This document shows positions 8,774 to 16,792 of a stretch of DNA of 31,407 nt, piece after piece. The notes under the pieces are model-generated. The model worked only from the letters and a program-made list of their open reading frames with translations. It ran no database searches and was not told where the DNA came from. The DNA is from DASPFV01 sp035620975 (GTDB lineage Bacteria; Acidobacteriota; Vicinamibacteria; Vicinamibacterales; 2-12-FULL-66-21). A program made the position numbers and the translations under genes. Numbering within the stretch: the stretch's first letter is position 1; the number at the start of each line of letters is the position of its first letter. The stretch covers positions 1 through 31,407 of the forward strand of contig DASPFV010000301.1 of the NCBI GenBank assembly GCA_035620975.1, written 5' to 3'.

Positions 8774-9300
8774 TCACACACCAGCCCGAGGCGCACGGCT
8801 GAGGGGCGAGACTCCGCCGAGAAAGGCCGCCGCCGTCGTCACAAACGGCCCAGCCTGATCGCCCAAGATCGGTCCATGGCCGCCATTCGGCACAGCCCAG
8901 AGCGACGCGGTCGGGATCGCACAGTACAACTCCAGCGCCAGTTCCACCGGATACGGCGGATCGCGATCGCCGTGGACGACAAGGCTCCTCGCGGTCATTA
9001 CGGAGAGGGAAGCCGCGTCGAAGTTCATGTCCTGGCGATCGTGGGCGAATCCGCGAGCGTGTCGCCAGAGGGCGCGGATCTGATCGTCGCCGTGCACATG
9101 TCGACCGCGCATTTCTGTCCATTCCGCTTCGGAGCGGCCATCCTCCGTCATACTCCGCATGATCGCGCGGCTGGTTCGGGGAAGCGTGGCGTGCCGCTGA
9201 CGTGAATGAGGGCGTCGATCCGCGACGGCTGCTGCGTGGCCATGTGCAGGAGCGTGTTAGCACCCGCGCTCATGCCGATCGCGGCGTGAAATCCCCGAGG
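8774..9300 (-). pseudogene. Alpha/beta hydrolase, 5'-truncated and frameshifted
   Basis: Directly after the stop of the upstream kinase gene, the minus strand reads GFHAAIGMSAGANTLLHMAT, the nucleophile elbow G-M-S-A-G of an alpha/beta hydrolase, then SRIDALIHVSGTPRFPEP. A missing base near 9167-9170 shifts the frame into RAIMRSMTEDGRSEAEW and onward to SLVVHGDRDPPYPVELALEL (acid residue) and AVPNGGHGPILGDQAGPFV (catalytic histidine), ending at 8774. Everything before the elbow (oxyanion loop and first strands, roughly 90-100 residues) is gone, replaced at about 9300 by the kinase gene. It is a remnant, not a functional enzyme. Confidence 0.82.
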
Positions 9301-11460
9301 TCATGTTGCGATGGCTGGCAGCTTCATACGCGCCGCGAGTTCGGGCCAGCGGGGATGCCCGCGCAAGGGTTCGACAACGGAAGCTCTCGCGTACACCAGA
9401 GCAAACGGATCGCGGTGTTCGATCATGCGACCGTACCAGTCGGCCGCAGCGTCGAGATCCGACGTCAGCAGGTGGTAGACCACCCGACCCCAGAGAGGTT
9501 CAGGCGAATCGCCCATCGCTTCGATGATCTGCCTGGCACGCGCCTTCTCGTCGCGCAGCCAGAGGGCGGCCGCGAGCCAGCCGGCTGCAATGGTCCAGGG
9601 CGCGATCTGATACGCGCGTTCGAACGCCGCGATGGCCTGGCTCCGCTTGCCGCTGTACCAGTACGCCTCTCCCAGAAGGTGCTGTGCGATGAAATAGTTG
9701 GGTTCGAGCTCGGTGGCCCTCAGGCCCTCTTCGATCGCCTGGTCGAATCGTCCCGCGTCAAAGAGGTGTGCGCCCCAGATCGCATGCCAGGTCGCGTTCA
9801 GCGGATCCTGCTGCACGGCGCGTCCCATCTCGGTCGCGGTTTCCTCGAAACGTCCAAGCCCGCGAAGATAGAGACTGGCGTAAATCCACCTCGCGTGACC
9901 TGACACATCCGGCACGTTCATCGACGCGGCGAAATGCGTCTCCGCTGCCTTCCAGTCGTAATCGTGAGCCAGTGCGATGGCGCCCAACAGAAACCGTGGC
10001 CGCGGATCCGACGGATTGAGCGCCAACGCCTGGTCAACTTCTGCCCGGACGAATGGGGCGACCTCTCGCATGGGCCGCATCCCGTGCATGCCGCAAATGA
10101 AGTGTCCCAGCGCGAGCTCGGCGTGCGGGTCCGCGTATGTCGCATCGAGCGCGATCGCCTGCTCGAAAAGGCCCTTCGCCCGGTTCCACGCATCCAGCGT
10201 GAACTGGGCAAGGTGCGCCCGGCCGCGCAGAAATGACTCGTAAGCCGGCAGGCGCGGCGTGTAGTGACGAGGGCTCGCGCGTTCTCCACCGAGCTTGCCC
10301 TTGAGCGCATCGGTGATGGCGGACGCGATTTCGTCCTGCATCGCAAACACGTCGATCATCGGCCGGTCATACCGTTCCGACCACAAGTGGGTGCCATCCG
10401 CGGCCGCGATCAGCTGCGCCGTCACGCGGATACGGTCGCCGGCCCGACGTACGCTCCCTTCGAGCACGTTGGTCACGCCGAGCGCCTGCGCGATGCGGCG
10501 AACGTCTTCGTTCTTGCCCTTGAATGAGAACGCTGACGTGCGCGCGATCACTTTCAGTCCTTCGACTTGCGCGAGGGCGTTGATGATCTCTTCCGCGAGA
10601 CCGTCGCCGAAGTATTCGTTCTCGCGGTCTGCGCTCAGATTGGCAAACGGCAGCACGGCGATCGACGCTGTCGCATCGGCGCTCCCGGCCGTCAGGTGTT
10701 GCAGCGCGTGCCTGACGTCAGCCATCGTCTGGAAGCGGCGGTCGGGATCCTTGGCGAGGCAGCGCTTGACGATCTGCTGCAACGCAGGCGGCGCCTCCAA
10801 TGGTTTCGGATCGTCGCGCAGCACGGCGCTGAGGATCTGGGCCGTGGAATCGCCTGTGAAGGCCCGAGTTCCCGCAAGCAGCTCATACAGCACCGCGCCA
10901 AAGCTGAATACGTCGGAGCGCGCGTCGAGCGGCTTCGCGCGCGCCTGTTCGGGGGACATGTACGCCGGCGTCCCCGTCATTTCGCCGGCGACCGTTCTCG
11001 TCGCGCTAGGGTCCTCGCTGGTGAGCCGCGCGACACCGAAGTCGAGCAGCTTCGCGTGCGGCATTCCACCTTGCCGAACGACCAAGACATTGGCGGGTTT
11101 CAGATCGCGGTGAAGAATGCCGCGTTCGTGCGCGGCGTGCAGTGCGTCAGCAATCTGGCTCGCCAGCCGCACCGCTTCGTCTCGAGTAATGGGACCGTCG
11201 AGCGTTTCCCCTTGAAGATACTCGAGGACGAGGTAGTCGGGTCCGACGTCGTAGATCTGGCAAATGTGGGGATGGTTGATCGCCGCAATGGCGCGCGCTT
11301 CGCTCTGAAACCGGCTCACATCGTCAGCGACCATCCGCTTGATCGCGACCGTACGATTCAGGCGTTCATCGTGCGCCTTGTAGACCTCGCCCATACCGCC
11401 GGAGCCGATCAGCGATTCGATCTCGTACGGGCCAAGCCGCGTGCCGGGAGTCAAGAGCAT
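9301..11460 (-). CDS. Ser/Thr protein kinase with TolB-type and TPR domains (cytosolic)
   Basis: The 719-residue protein has a PknB-like kinase domain (about 10-258): Gly-loop GSGGMGEVYKAHD, Lys41, Glu54, catalytic HRDLKPANVLV (Asp119), DFG at 140-142, and TPAYMSPEQ in the activation segment. All catalytic residues are present. It is followed by a TolB-N/FlgO-like domain (266-385; SIAVLPFANLSADRENEYFG, NVLEGSVRRAGDRIRVTAQL) and then tetratricopeptide repeats to the end (NRAKGLFEQAIALDATYADP, ATELEPNYFIAQHLLGEAYW). No hydrophobic segment lies between kinase and sensor parts, unlike many relatives, so it should be soluble. No Shine-Dalgarno is seen before ATG 11460. Probably a scaffolded signalling kinase; substrates unknown. 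Confidence 0.9.
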   Translation of the reverse strand: MLLTPGTRLGPYEIESLIGSGGMGEVYKAHDERLNRTVAIKRMVADDVSRFQSEARAIAAINHPHICQIYDVGPDYLVLEYLQGETLDGPITRDEAVRLASQIADALHAAHERGILHRDLKPANVLVVRQGGMPHAKLLDFGVARLTSEDPSATRTVAGEMTGTPAYMSPEQARAKPLDARSDVFSFGAVLYELLAGTRAFTGDSTAQILSAVLRDDPKPLEAPPALQQIVKRCLAKDPDRRFQTMADVRHALQHLTAGSADATASIAVLPFANLSADRENEYFGDGLAEEIINALAQVEGLKVIARTSAFSFKGKNEDVRRIAQALGVTNVLEGSVRRAGDRIRVTAQLIAAADGTHLWSERYDRPMIDVFAMQDEIASAITDALKGKLGGERASPRHYTPRLPAYESFLRGRAHLAQFTLDAWNRAKGLFEQAIALDATYADPHAELALGHFICGMHGMRPMREVAPFVRAEVDQALALNPSDPRPRFLLGAIALAHDYDWKAAETHFAASMNVPDVSGHARWIYASLYLRGLGRFEETATEMGRAVQQDPLNATWHAIWGAHLFDAGRFDQAIEEGLRATELEPNYFIAQHLLGEAYWYSGKRSQAIAAFERAYQIAPWTIAAGWLAAALWLRDEKARARQIIEAMGDSPEPLWGRVVYHLLTSDLDAAADWYGRMIEHRDPFALVYARASVVEPLRGHPRWPELAARMKLPAIAT

Positions 11461-11951
11461 GTGGTGAGCGCCGATTCTATCGCGCGCGATCGCCCTTCAC
11501 TCCGGGGGACCTCCGTCGTGAACAGGATCTGTCCGGGATTCGAACTCGCCCATCGACGCCAACGTCTTGATAGGGCTGGCGTTAGATGCTGCGACTCATG
11601 GGACGCCCTCACGGGGTTCGAAGGCGCGCTCGAAATGGAACCGGGAACCCAGAGAGCGGTGAATGGGTTGCGGTCCGTGCCCGTCCGCTCTGTTTTGTTC
11701 GAGTTTTCGGCGTTACCGCTTCAGTGGGTTCTCCTCCCTTCTGCTTTGTTCACGCACAAAATGTCTCATTGTGTCTCAGGCTCTGACGAAGGATCTGGCG
11801 GTTCGGGACGATTTCCGCAACTGGCTCATCCGTGCCCACCTGATGTCGCGCGAGGTCTGACTGACAGCATGGCTCGCCCAGCGCACGATGACCAGCGCCA
11901 CTACGACGGGGGCCACCAGCGACGCCATGAGCCGTGCAGTCCCTTTCATGG
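11461..11951. other. Non-coding stretch with short repeat
   Basis: I see no supported gene here. A T-arm-like string near 11531-11547 has no matching tRNA body. A short direct-repeat motif, ATGTCTCA followed by TGTGTCTCA, lies at 11761-11778 and has a near copy at 7948-7966. The stretch just after it (about 11800-11870) carries wording similar to 15660-15690 (GGGACGATTTCC). Confidence 0.4.
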
Positions 11952-12150
11952 TCACGCGGAGTGAGCGACGGCGAGATTTGTCGCAGCAAAGTCCACCGGC
12001 ACCGCGATCGTCTTGGTCTCCAGGTATTCCTTGAATCCCTCGACTCCCATTTCCCGGCCGATGCCGGACTGCTTGTCGCCGCCGAATGGCGCATTGGCGG
12101 AAAAGAAGAACGCCCCGTTCCCAAGAGGTGCCAGCGAATCACATCTTCGG
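11952..12150 (-). pseudogene. Aldehyde dehydrogenase C-terminal fragment
   Basis: The minus strand ends with FFFSANAPFGGDKQSGIGRE, then MGVEGFKEYLETKTIAVPVD and a short tail to a TGA at 11952. This is the hallmark C-terminus of the aldehyde dehydrogenase superfamily (PFGGxKxSGxGREMG ... EYxExKTI). Only about 60 residues of family sequence remain. Upstream (12125-12190) the match dissolves into sequence that no longer fits in any single frame. The catalytic Cys and Glu regions are absent. Confidence 0.78.
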
Positions 12151-12416
12151 TGACGCGAAGAACCGACGATGTGGACAATCGGCACATTTGATGCGCGGTT
12201 TCTCGCAGACTCCGCTCACCCGCTCGTTGGCGCATGCAGGCGCGTAACCTGAGCGGCCCGGCCTGTTTCGCGAATGTTGGCGTTTGGTGCAACTTACGGC
12301 AGCCGACGGACTACCGTCGTTTCGACTTGCGCACGCCGCTCGAGCTCGCTCGCTCGGGCCGACCGACAGTTGGCAGTTCGTCACCGGCCATGGGCGGATC
12401 CCGACACCAGCGCGCT

Positions 12417-12867
12417 TCAAGACGCGTAGCGCCTTATTGAGTTGCTCCGGGCGCGTCGTTCTTCAAAGTATCCCTCCGCGCGAAGAACGGAGAGCTTTTC
12501 GGCGACGGCCACGTTGACCAGTTGGTTGACAGCTGTCACGTTGGGCCATCCGCAAACATTCGCTCGACCTCGTTTCACCGAAACTTGCTCGAAGCGGAAG
12601 TCGACATGCTCGTCGTCCGCGGCCAAGCGCGCGGCATCCGTGACGGCCACGCGCAGACGATCCTGCGTCGCCTGATCCAGCGAACGACGATCCACCGTGA
12701 ACCACGTCTCGAAGGGGGGTTAGTCACGGTGCCGCCGCCAAGCGTGCCGACATTGATGACCGGCAGCCGCACGCCTCTGCGATGTCCGCAACCACCTGCG
12801 ACGCCGCCCGGCGGCCTCGTCACGACGGCCGCGAGTGTTTCGGCCACGCCGGTGGAACCCGTATAAT
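12417..12867 (-). pseudogene. M20-family peptidase fragment (dimerisation domain)
   Basis: Minus-strand pieces in two frames read YTGSTGVAETLAAVV, then LPVINVGTLGGGTVTN. After a one-base shift near 12715 comes FETWFTVDRRSLDQATQDRL, followed by RVAVTDAARLAADDEHVDF. This is the dimerisation domain of M20/M25/M40 metallo-hydrolases, which typically reads GTxGGGxxxN..P..AxFxVDLRS. Neither the metal-binding N-terminus nor the C-terminal part remains. The last codons, down to the TGA at 12417, look like unrelated sequence. Confidence 0.7.
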
Positions 12868-13020
12868 CGCGCCGGATCCTCCAACATGTTCCTGGCCAGG
12901 CACCCGCCTCGGTCGGTCCGAAGTCACCGCCCAGATTGGGCGAAGGCGGCATGGGCGGGCTCATAGCGTAAACGCGGACAGGGGCGAGATGGTCTGGCGC
13001 CCCCCGGAGGGCGGCACGAG

Positions 13021-15237
13021 ATGATCGGCAAAACTCTTGCCCACTACCGGATCACCGGCGGTCTCGGCGCCGGCGGCATGGGAGAGGTCTTTCGCGCCGT
13101 CGACACCAGGCTCGGGCGCGACGTTGCGCTCAAGGTGCTGCCCGCCGCGGTCGCCGGCGATCCGACGCGCCTGCACCTGTTCCGGCGCGAGGCCAGGGCG
13201 CTGGCCGCCATCGATCACCCCGGCATCGTCAGCGTCTACTCGGTGGAGGAGGCTGACGGCATCCATTTCCTCACGATGCAGCTGGTGGATGGCGCGCCCC
13301 TCGATCGCGTGATTCCCGGCGGCGGCCTCCCGATCGATCGGTGGCTCTCGATCGCCACCGGGATCGCCGAGGCGCTCGCGACGGCGCACGAAAAGGGGAT
13401 CGTGCACCGCGACCTGAAGCCGGCGAACATTATGGTGACTGCGGACGACCGGGTGAAGATCCTGGACTTCGGCCTCGCCAGGATCGACGAGCCCGTCGGC
13501 GCGGAGCCGGACGTGTCGACGAGGGCCCTCACGCAGGACGGACGCGTGATGGGGACGGTGCCGTACATGTCGCCCGAGCAGGTGCGCGGCCAGCGGCTCG
13601 ACGCTCGCTCCGACCTGTTCTCGCTGGGCGCCGTCCTCTACGAGATGGCGACTGGGCGACGGCCGTTCCGCGCCGCGACCTCCGTCGACGTGATGATGGC
13701 GATCGTTCGCGACTCGCCCGAGCCGCTGTCGGCGATTCGGGACGACCTGCCGCCCGCGATCGACCGGGTGGTGCAGCGGGCGCTCACGAAAGACCCGGCG
13801 AGCCGCTTCCAGAGCGTGCGCGCGCTCCTCGCCGAGCTGCTCGAGCCGGGGAAAGAGGTCGGCTCGGGCGTCGCCCGGGCGCCGTCTGCTGAACCGCCCC
13901 GCGACGCGCCGGCGGCCGGTCAGCCCGCCGCCGATCGTTTCTGGATCGCCGTGCTGCCATTCGGGTTCCGCGGCGACGCCCCGGACCTCGAATCGCTGGC
14001 CGAGGGGATCGGCGAGGAGATCATCACCGGCCTGGCGCGCTTCTCGTATCTTCGCGTCATCGCGCGCAGCTCGACCCTGCGCTACGCTGGCCAGGCGGTC
14101 GACGTGCGGGCGGTCGGCCGCGAGCTCGGCGCGCGCTACGTGATGGAGGGGAGCATCCGGCGGGCCGGCTCGCGGATCCGCATCACGGCACAGCTGGTCG
14201 ACGCCGAATCGGGCGCGCATCTCTGGGCCGACAGCTACGACCGACCGTTCGTTCCCGAATCGATCTTCGAGCTGCAGGACGAGATCGTGCCGACGATCGT
14301 CTCGACCGTCGCCGACATGAACGGCGTGCTGCCGCACGCGATGAGCGAGTGGCTGCGCGGCCGGGACCCCCGATCGCTGACGCCGTACGAGGCAGTTCTC
14401 AGGAGCTTCGGCTACGTCGAACGGCTCGACGGGGAAGAGCACGCCATCGTGCGCTCGGCGCTCGAGCGGACGGTGCGCGAAGCGCCCGGCGACGCCGACG
14501 GCTGGGCGATGCTCTCGTACGTCTTCACCGAGGAGCACAAGCACGACTTCAACGTCATGCCGGGTTCACTCGATCGCGGGCTCGACGCCGCCCGGCGGGC
14601 GGTGGCGGCTGCACCCTCGAGTCACCTCGGCTACCACATGCTGGCACAGGCCCTGTTCTTCCGCCGCGAGTTGCCGGCGTTCCGCAACGCCGCCGAACGC
14701 GCGATCGCGCTCAACCCGATGGACGGTTGCACCGTCGCGTTCATGGGCATTCTCCTCGCCTACGCCGGCCACTGGGAACGTGGTTGCGCGTTGACTCGGC
14801 GGGCCATGACGCTGAACCCGAACCATCCTGGTTGGTACCGGTTCGCGTTGTTCAACGACGCCTACCGGCGCCACGACTACCGGGGAGCGGTCGAGATCGC
14901 CCTGCAGTTCAACATGCCGAGCTACTTCTACACCCACGCGGTACTCGCGGCGGCCTACGGGCAACTCGGCGACCGAGCGTCGGCCCAGCGGGCCCTGGCG
15001 GAGCTGCTGGCGCAGAAGCCGGACTTCGGGTCCATCGCGCGCCGCGAACTCGGGAAGTGGTACATCGACCCGCAGTTACTCGAGGCGATGCTCGATGGCC
15101 TGGCCAACGCGGGACTCGCGATCGAAGACCTCAAGGACGTGACGATCGCGCCGGAACAGCCCTCGCTTCCGACATCCGGCGTCGTGGGCGCTCCCGATCG
15201 GGCTGCGTCGGCGGGGCCGGGGAACAGGCGATCCTGA
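13021..15237 (+). CDS. Ser/Thr protein kinase with TolB-type and TPR domains (second copy)
   Basis: ATG 13021 follows a GGAGG by about 10 nt. The 738-residue product has a kinase domain (about 8-275): GLGAGGMGEVFRAVD, Lys38, Glu57, HRDLKPANIMV (Asp131), DFG 149-151, TVPYMSPEQVRG. A Pro/Ala-rich linker leads to a TolB-N-like domain (about 306-430; IAVLPFGFRGDAPDLESLAE, VMEGSIRRAGSRIRITAQLV) and then TPRs (DAARRAVAAAPSSHLGYHML, RRAMTLNPNHPGWYRFALFN) to about residue 700. No membrane helix is present. The last ~25 residues (SGVVGAPDRAASAGPGNRRS) look like frameshifted coding sequence, because AAA-type sequence continues in another frame just downstream. The native protein may have been longer. 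Architecture parallels the minus-strand kinase, but sequence identity is modest. Confidence 0.9.
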   Translation: MIGKTLAHYRITGGLGAGGMGEVFRAVDTRLGRDVALKVLPAAVAGDPTRLHLFRREARALAAIDHPGIVSVYSVEEADGIHFLTMQLVDGAPLDRVIPGGGLPIDRWLSIATGIAEALATAHEKGIVHRDLKPANIMVTADDRVKILDFGLARIDEPVGAEPDVSTRALTQDGRVMGTVPYMSPEQVRGQRLDARSDLFSLGAVLYEMATGRRPFRAATSVDVMMAIVRDSPEPLSAIRDDLPPAIDRVVQRALTKDPASRFQSVRALLAELLEPGKEVGSGVARAPSAEPPRDAPAAGQPAADRFWIAVLPFGFRGDAPDLESLAEGIGEEIITGLARFSYLRVIARSSTLRYAGQAVDVRAVGRELGARYVMEGSIRRAGSRIRITAQLVDAESGAHLWADSYDRPFVPESIFELQDEIVPTIVSTVADMNGVLPHAMSEWLRGRDPRSLTPYEAVLRSFGYVERLDGEEHAIVRSALERTVREAPGDADGWAMLSYVFTEEHKHDFNVMPGSLDRGLDAARRAVAAAPSSHLGYHMLAQALFFRRELPAFRNAAERAIALNPMDGCTVAFMGILLAYAGHWERGCALTRRAMTLNPNHPGWYRFALFNDAYRRHDYRGAVEIALQFNMPSYFYTHAVLAAAYGQLGDRASAQRALAELLAQKPDFGSIARRELGKWYIDPQLLEAMLDGLANAGLAIEDLKDVTIAPEQPSLPTSGVVGAPDRAASAGPGNRRS

Positions 15238-15350
15238 CCACACTGCTCGAAGAAGCCGCCGGCCGACACGGCCGTCTCGTCCTGCTCGGCGGCGATCCGG
15301 GGTCGGCAAGACGCGAATGGCGAGCCGCGAGCGCCGCAGGCCGCCCCGCG
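15190..15350 (+). pseudogene. AAA/Walker A remnant after the kinase
   Basis: In a frame different from the kinase, the plus strand reads EQAILTTLLEEAAGRHGRLV then LLGGDPG. The nucleotides after this would spell V-G-K-T-R if one base were restored near 15300. That is the start of a P-loop ATPase domain of the kind fused to some large bacterial regulators. It breaks off within ~20 codons, where opposite-strand permease sequence begins. It may have been the native continuation of the kinase or a separate gene. Confidence 0.6.
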
Positions 15351-15369
15351 CGTTTGCCGATATCCCGAA

Positions 15370-15595
15370 CCGATGCACGGTCGACCGTCGCGATGTCGAC
15401 GCCCTGCGGATCGAACCCGTGTGTCACCGACGCCTCGCTGTCGAATCCGCGCACGAGGAGAGCTGCCACAGCGACTAACACAATGCTGAACGCGATCTGC
15501 ACGACCACGAAGGCATGGCGCAGTCGGAGACGATCCGTGTCCCTGCATCTGGTCCTTCAGCGCCGAGATGACATCGGCGCCACAGCCTTCGCGTG
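15370..15595 (-). pseudogene. ADOP permease internal fragment
   Basis: On the minus strand, SREGCGADVISALKDQ is followed, after a one-base shift near 15540, by RLRLRHAFVVVQIAFSIVLV then AVAALLVRGFDSEASVTHGF and DPQGVDIATVD. This is the junction between the first FtsX domain and the second membrane block of ADOP permeases, about 75 residues of an ~800-residue protein. The sequence is unlike the corresponding part of the permease at 839-3151, so it comes from a different paralogue. Confidence 0.75.
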
Positions 15596-15610
15596 ACAGA
15601 GACTCGCCTG

Positions 15611-15657
15611 GCCTGCCTAGCCGAAGCTCGGCGACGCCGAGCGAAGGCTGGCTGGGC
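15611..15657. repeat. REP-like compound palindrome
   Basis: Perfect inner arms CTCGGC (15627-15632) and GCCGAG (15636-15641) with a 3-nt loop are enclosed by imperfect outer arms GCCTGCCTAGCC (15611-15622) and GGCTGGCTGGGC (15646-15657). It sits just beyond the permease fragment in non-coding DNA. This is the form of a repetitive extragenic palindrome. Copy number elsewhere in the genome cannot be seen. Confidence 0.6.
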
Positions 15658-15778
15658 GTCAGGGACGATTTCCACAGCTGGTTGCTGACGGCCGCATGAC
15701 AGGCGACGGCCAATTCGTCTGAGAATCTCCAGGCACTCTCGCACAGATCGTTTGGAAGCTGACGATGCTTCTCGGGAG

Positions 15779-15808
15779 GCTGTCCGAAATCTACAAACTT
15801 CGGACAGC
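15779..15808. repeat. Palindrome with GTCCGAA arms (short copy)
   Basis: Perfect 10-bp arms GCTGTCCGAA and TTCGGACAGC flank a 10-nt centre. It begins 5 nt beyond the stop of the small membrane-protein gene on the minus strand. It could fold as an end-of-transcript hairpin, though no T-run follows. It is related to the 28-bp palindrome at 17456-17483, differing mainly by 4 missing central bases. Confidence 0.55.
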
Positions 15809-15812
15809 ACTC

Positions 15813-16130
15813 CTACGCGGTTCTCGGGCGAGCCCGAACCCTCGGTCGCTGTCGTCTGGATCTCATGGCATGCGAGAGGTCCCACTTCGCCTGGAGCGCG
15901 CGTGAGGCGAATATCCACTGCGCGGCGCCGCGATTGGGCGGCCTGACGGCAAGCCTGCGCTGGCCCGCGACGAACAGCGCTGTGGAGAGGACGAGTATCG
16001 GATACCCGTCCGAGGCTCTGTCGAAGCCGGCCGTGACCGCCAGGGCGGCGAAAATGGCGACCTGAAGGGCCAGCACGACCAACCCTGCCTTCTCCAGGAG
16101 ATCGAAATCGCGATAGACGGTGTCGGTCAT
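15813..16130 (-). CDS. Small membrane protein downstream of ArsR regulator
   Basis: The 105-residue product starts at ATG 16130, which overlaps the stop of the ArsR-type gene by 4 nt (ATGA), so the pair is translationally coupled. It has two predicted membrane helices (about 14-34, KAGLVVLALQVAIFAALAVT, and about 42-58, YPILVLSTALFVAGQ) and a basic tail. The tail contains PPNRGAAQWIFASRALQAKW and ends in Arg-rich sequence that may have drifted. The arrangement recalls regulator/membrane-protein pairs of the SdpR/SdpI kind, but the sequence is not clearly SdpI. The role is unknown. Confidence 0.65.
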   Translation of the reverse strand: MTDTVYRDFDLLEKAGLVVLALQVAIFAALAVTAGFDRASDGYPILVLSTALFVAGQRRLAVRPPNRGAAQWIFASRALQAKWDLSHAMRSRRQRPRVRARPRTA

Positions 16131-16447
16131 GCTGGTTTCGTCCTCGGTTGTGTGCGCGCCAGCGTGGCGCCACGCCGCCGCGTCGGTCTTGCTGCCTGAA
16201 CGATGCCAAGCAGGAAACCGACCGCCTCTTCGGCGGCCGAGATGTTGAGCCGATAGCGCACGCTGTTTCCGTCGCGCTCGGCCTCAACCAGGTCCGCCTC
16301 TTTGAGCGCCGCTAGATGGCCGGTGACCGATGGCCATGCCATGTCGAATTCGGAGGCGATCTCGCCGGACGTGAGCGGGCCCTTTTGCAGCATCGCTATG
16401 ATCCGGCGCCGCGCCGGATGGCTCAGGGCTTTGAAGACGAGGTTCAT
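16127..16447 (-). CDS. ArsR/SdpR-family winged-helix repressor
   Basis: This 106-residue protein has the ArsR fold: FKALSHPARRRIIAMLQKG, TSGEIASEFDMAWPSVTGHL (recognition helix) and AALKEADLVEAERDGNSVRY with RLN as the wing. The opening FKALSHPARRRII and the lack of metal-ligand cysteines point to the SdpR-like subgroup rather than a metal sensor. The C-terminal tail is Arg-rich. The start codon is only 8 nt from a good -10 element, and no Shine-Dalgarno precedes it, so the mRNA is probably leaderless. An inverted repeat in its promoter is a likely autoregulatory site. It is coupled by 4-nt overlap to the membrane-protein gene. Confidence 0.88.
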   Translation of the reverse strand: MNLVFKALSHPARRRIIAMLQKGPLTSGEIASEFDMAWPSVTGHLAALKEADLVEAERDGNSVRYRLNISAAEEAVGFLLGIVQAARPTRRRGATLARTQPRTKPA

Positions 16448-16455
16448 TAGGAGAG

Positions 16456-16484
16456 ATAGTAATTAGGCATGCTCCTAATTGCAA
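16456..16484 (-). promoter_or_regulatory. arsR-type promoter with operator filling the spacer
   Basis: On the minus strand TTGCAA (16479-16484) and TACTAT (16456-16461) are separated by exactly 17 bp. The spacer holds the inverted repeat ATTAGG-n6-CCTAAT (16462-16479). A further ATTAGGAG lies on the plus strand at 16446-16453 over the start codon. A repressor bound here would block polymerase directly. The expected transcription start is at or within 1-2 nt of the ATG at 16447. Confidence 0.65.
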
Positions 16485-16499
16485 CCGAAAAGTGTTCTC

Positions 16500-16775
16500 C
16501 GCGCTCGATTTCCTCAGAGCGAGTGGGCATGGGACGCCGGGCTGCGCATCGGGCAATGCGAGCAGTTCCTTGGCGACTGGGTGGAGGCGCGACACGCATA
16601 CGAATTTGTGGCGTCGGCGCGTCGCGCACCTCCGCCCGCGCTCGTGCTCGGTCACACTTTTGCCGGGCGTGCATCGGAAGCGCTCGACGACTTCGCTGGC
16701 GCGCGTACCGCTTACGAGCGGGCTGACCGCGCATGGGAACACGCATCCTCACGCAGCTCGGTGGAACGAGGCGCC
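16500..16775 (+). pseudogene. TPR protein fragment
   Basis: An open stretch reads FPQSEWAWDAGLRIGQCEQF, then LGDWVEARHAYEFVASAR, and ALVLGHTFAGRASEALDDFA followed by GARTAYERADRAWEH. It fits two to three tetratricopeptide repeats from the C-terminal part of a larger protein. No start codon with a ribosome site is present, and similarity ends around 16775, where a different fragment begins. Confidence 0.5.
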
Positions 16776-16792
16776 GTGCGCCTCAAGCGGTC

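Noticed and set aside
11531..11600. tRNA gene suggested by GGGATTCGAAC
   Set aside because: No anticodon arm, D-arm or pairing acceptor stem can be formed around it. The same applies to the string near 18957.
10567..11964. 465-codon plus-strand open frame
   Set aside because: It runs antisense to the first kinase gene, has no domain features, and simply reflects high GC.
12862..12867. TATAAT as the promoter of the second kinase gene
   Set aside because: No reasonable -35 lies 16-18 bp upstream, and the hexamer falls in peptidase-remnant sequence.
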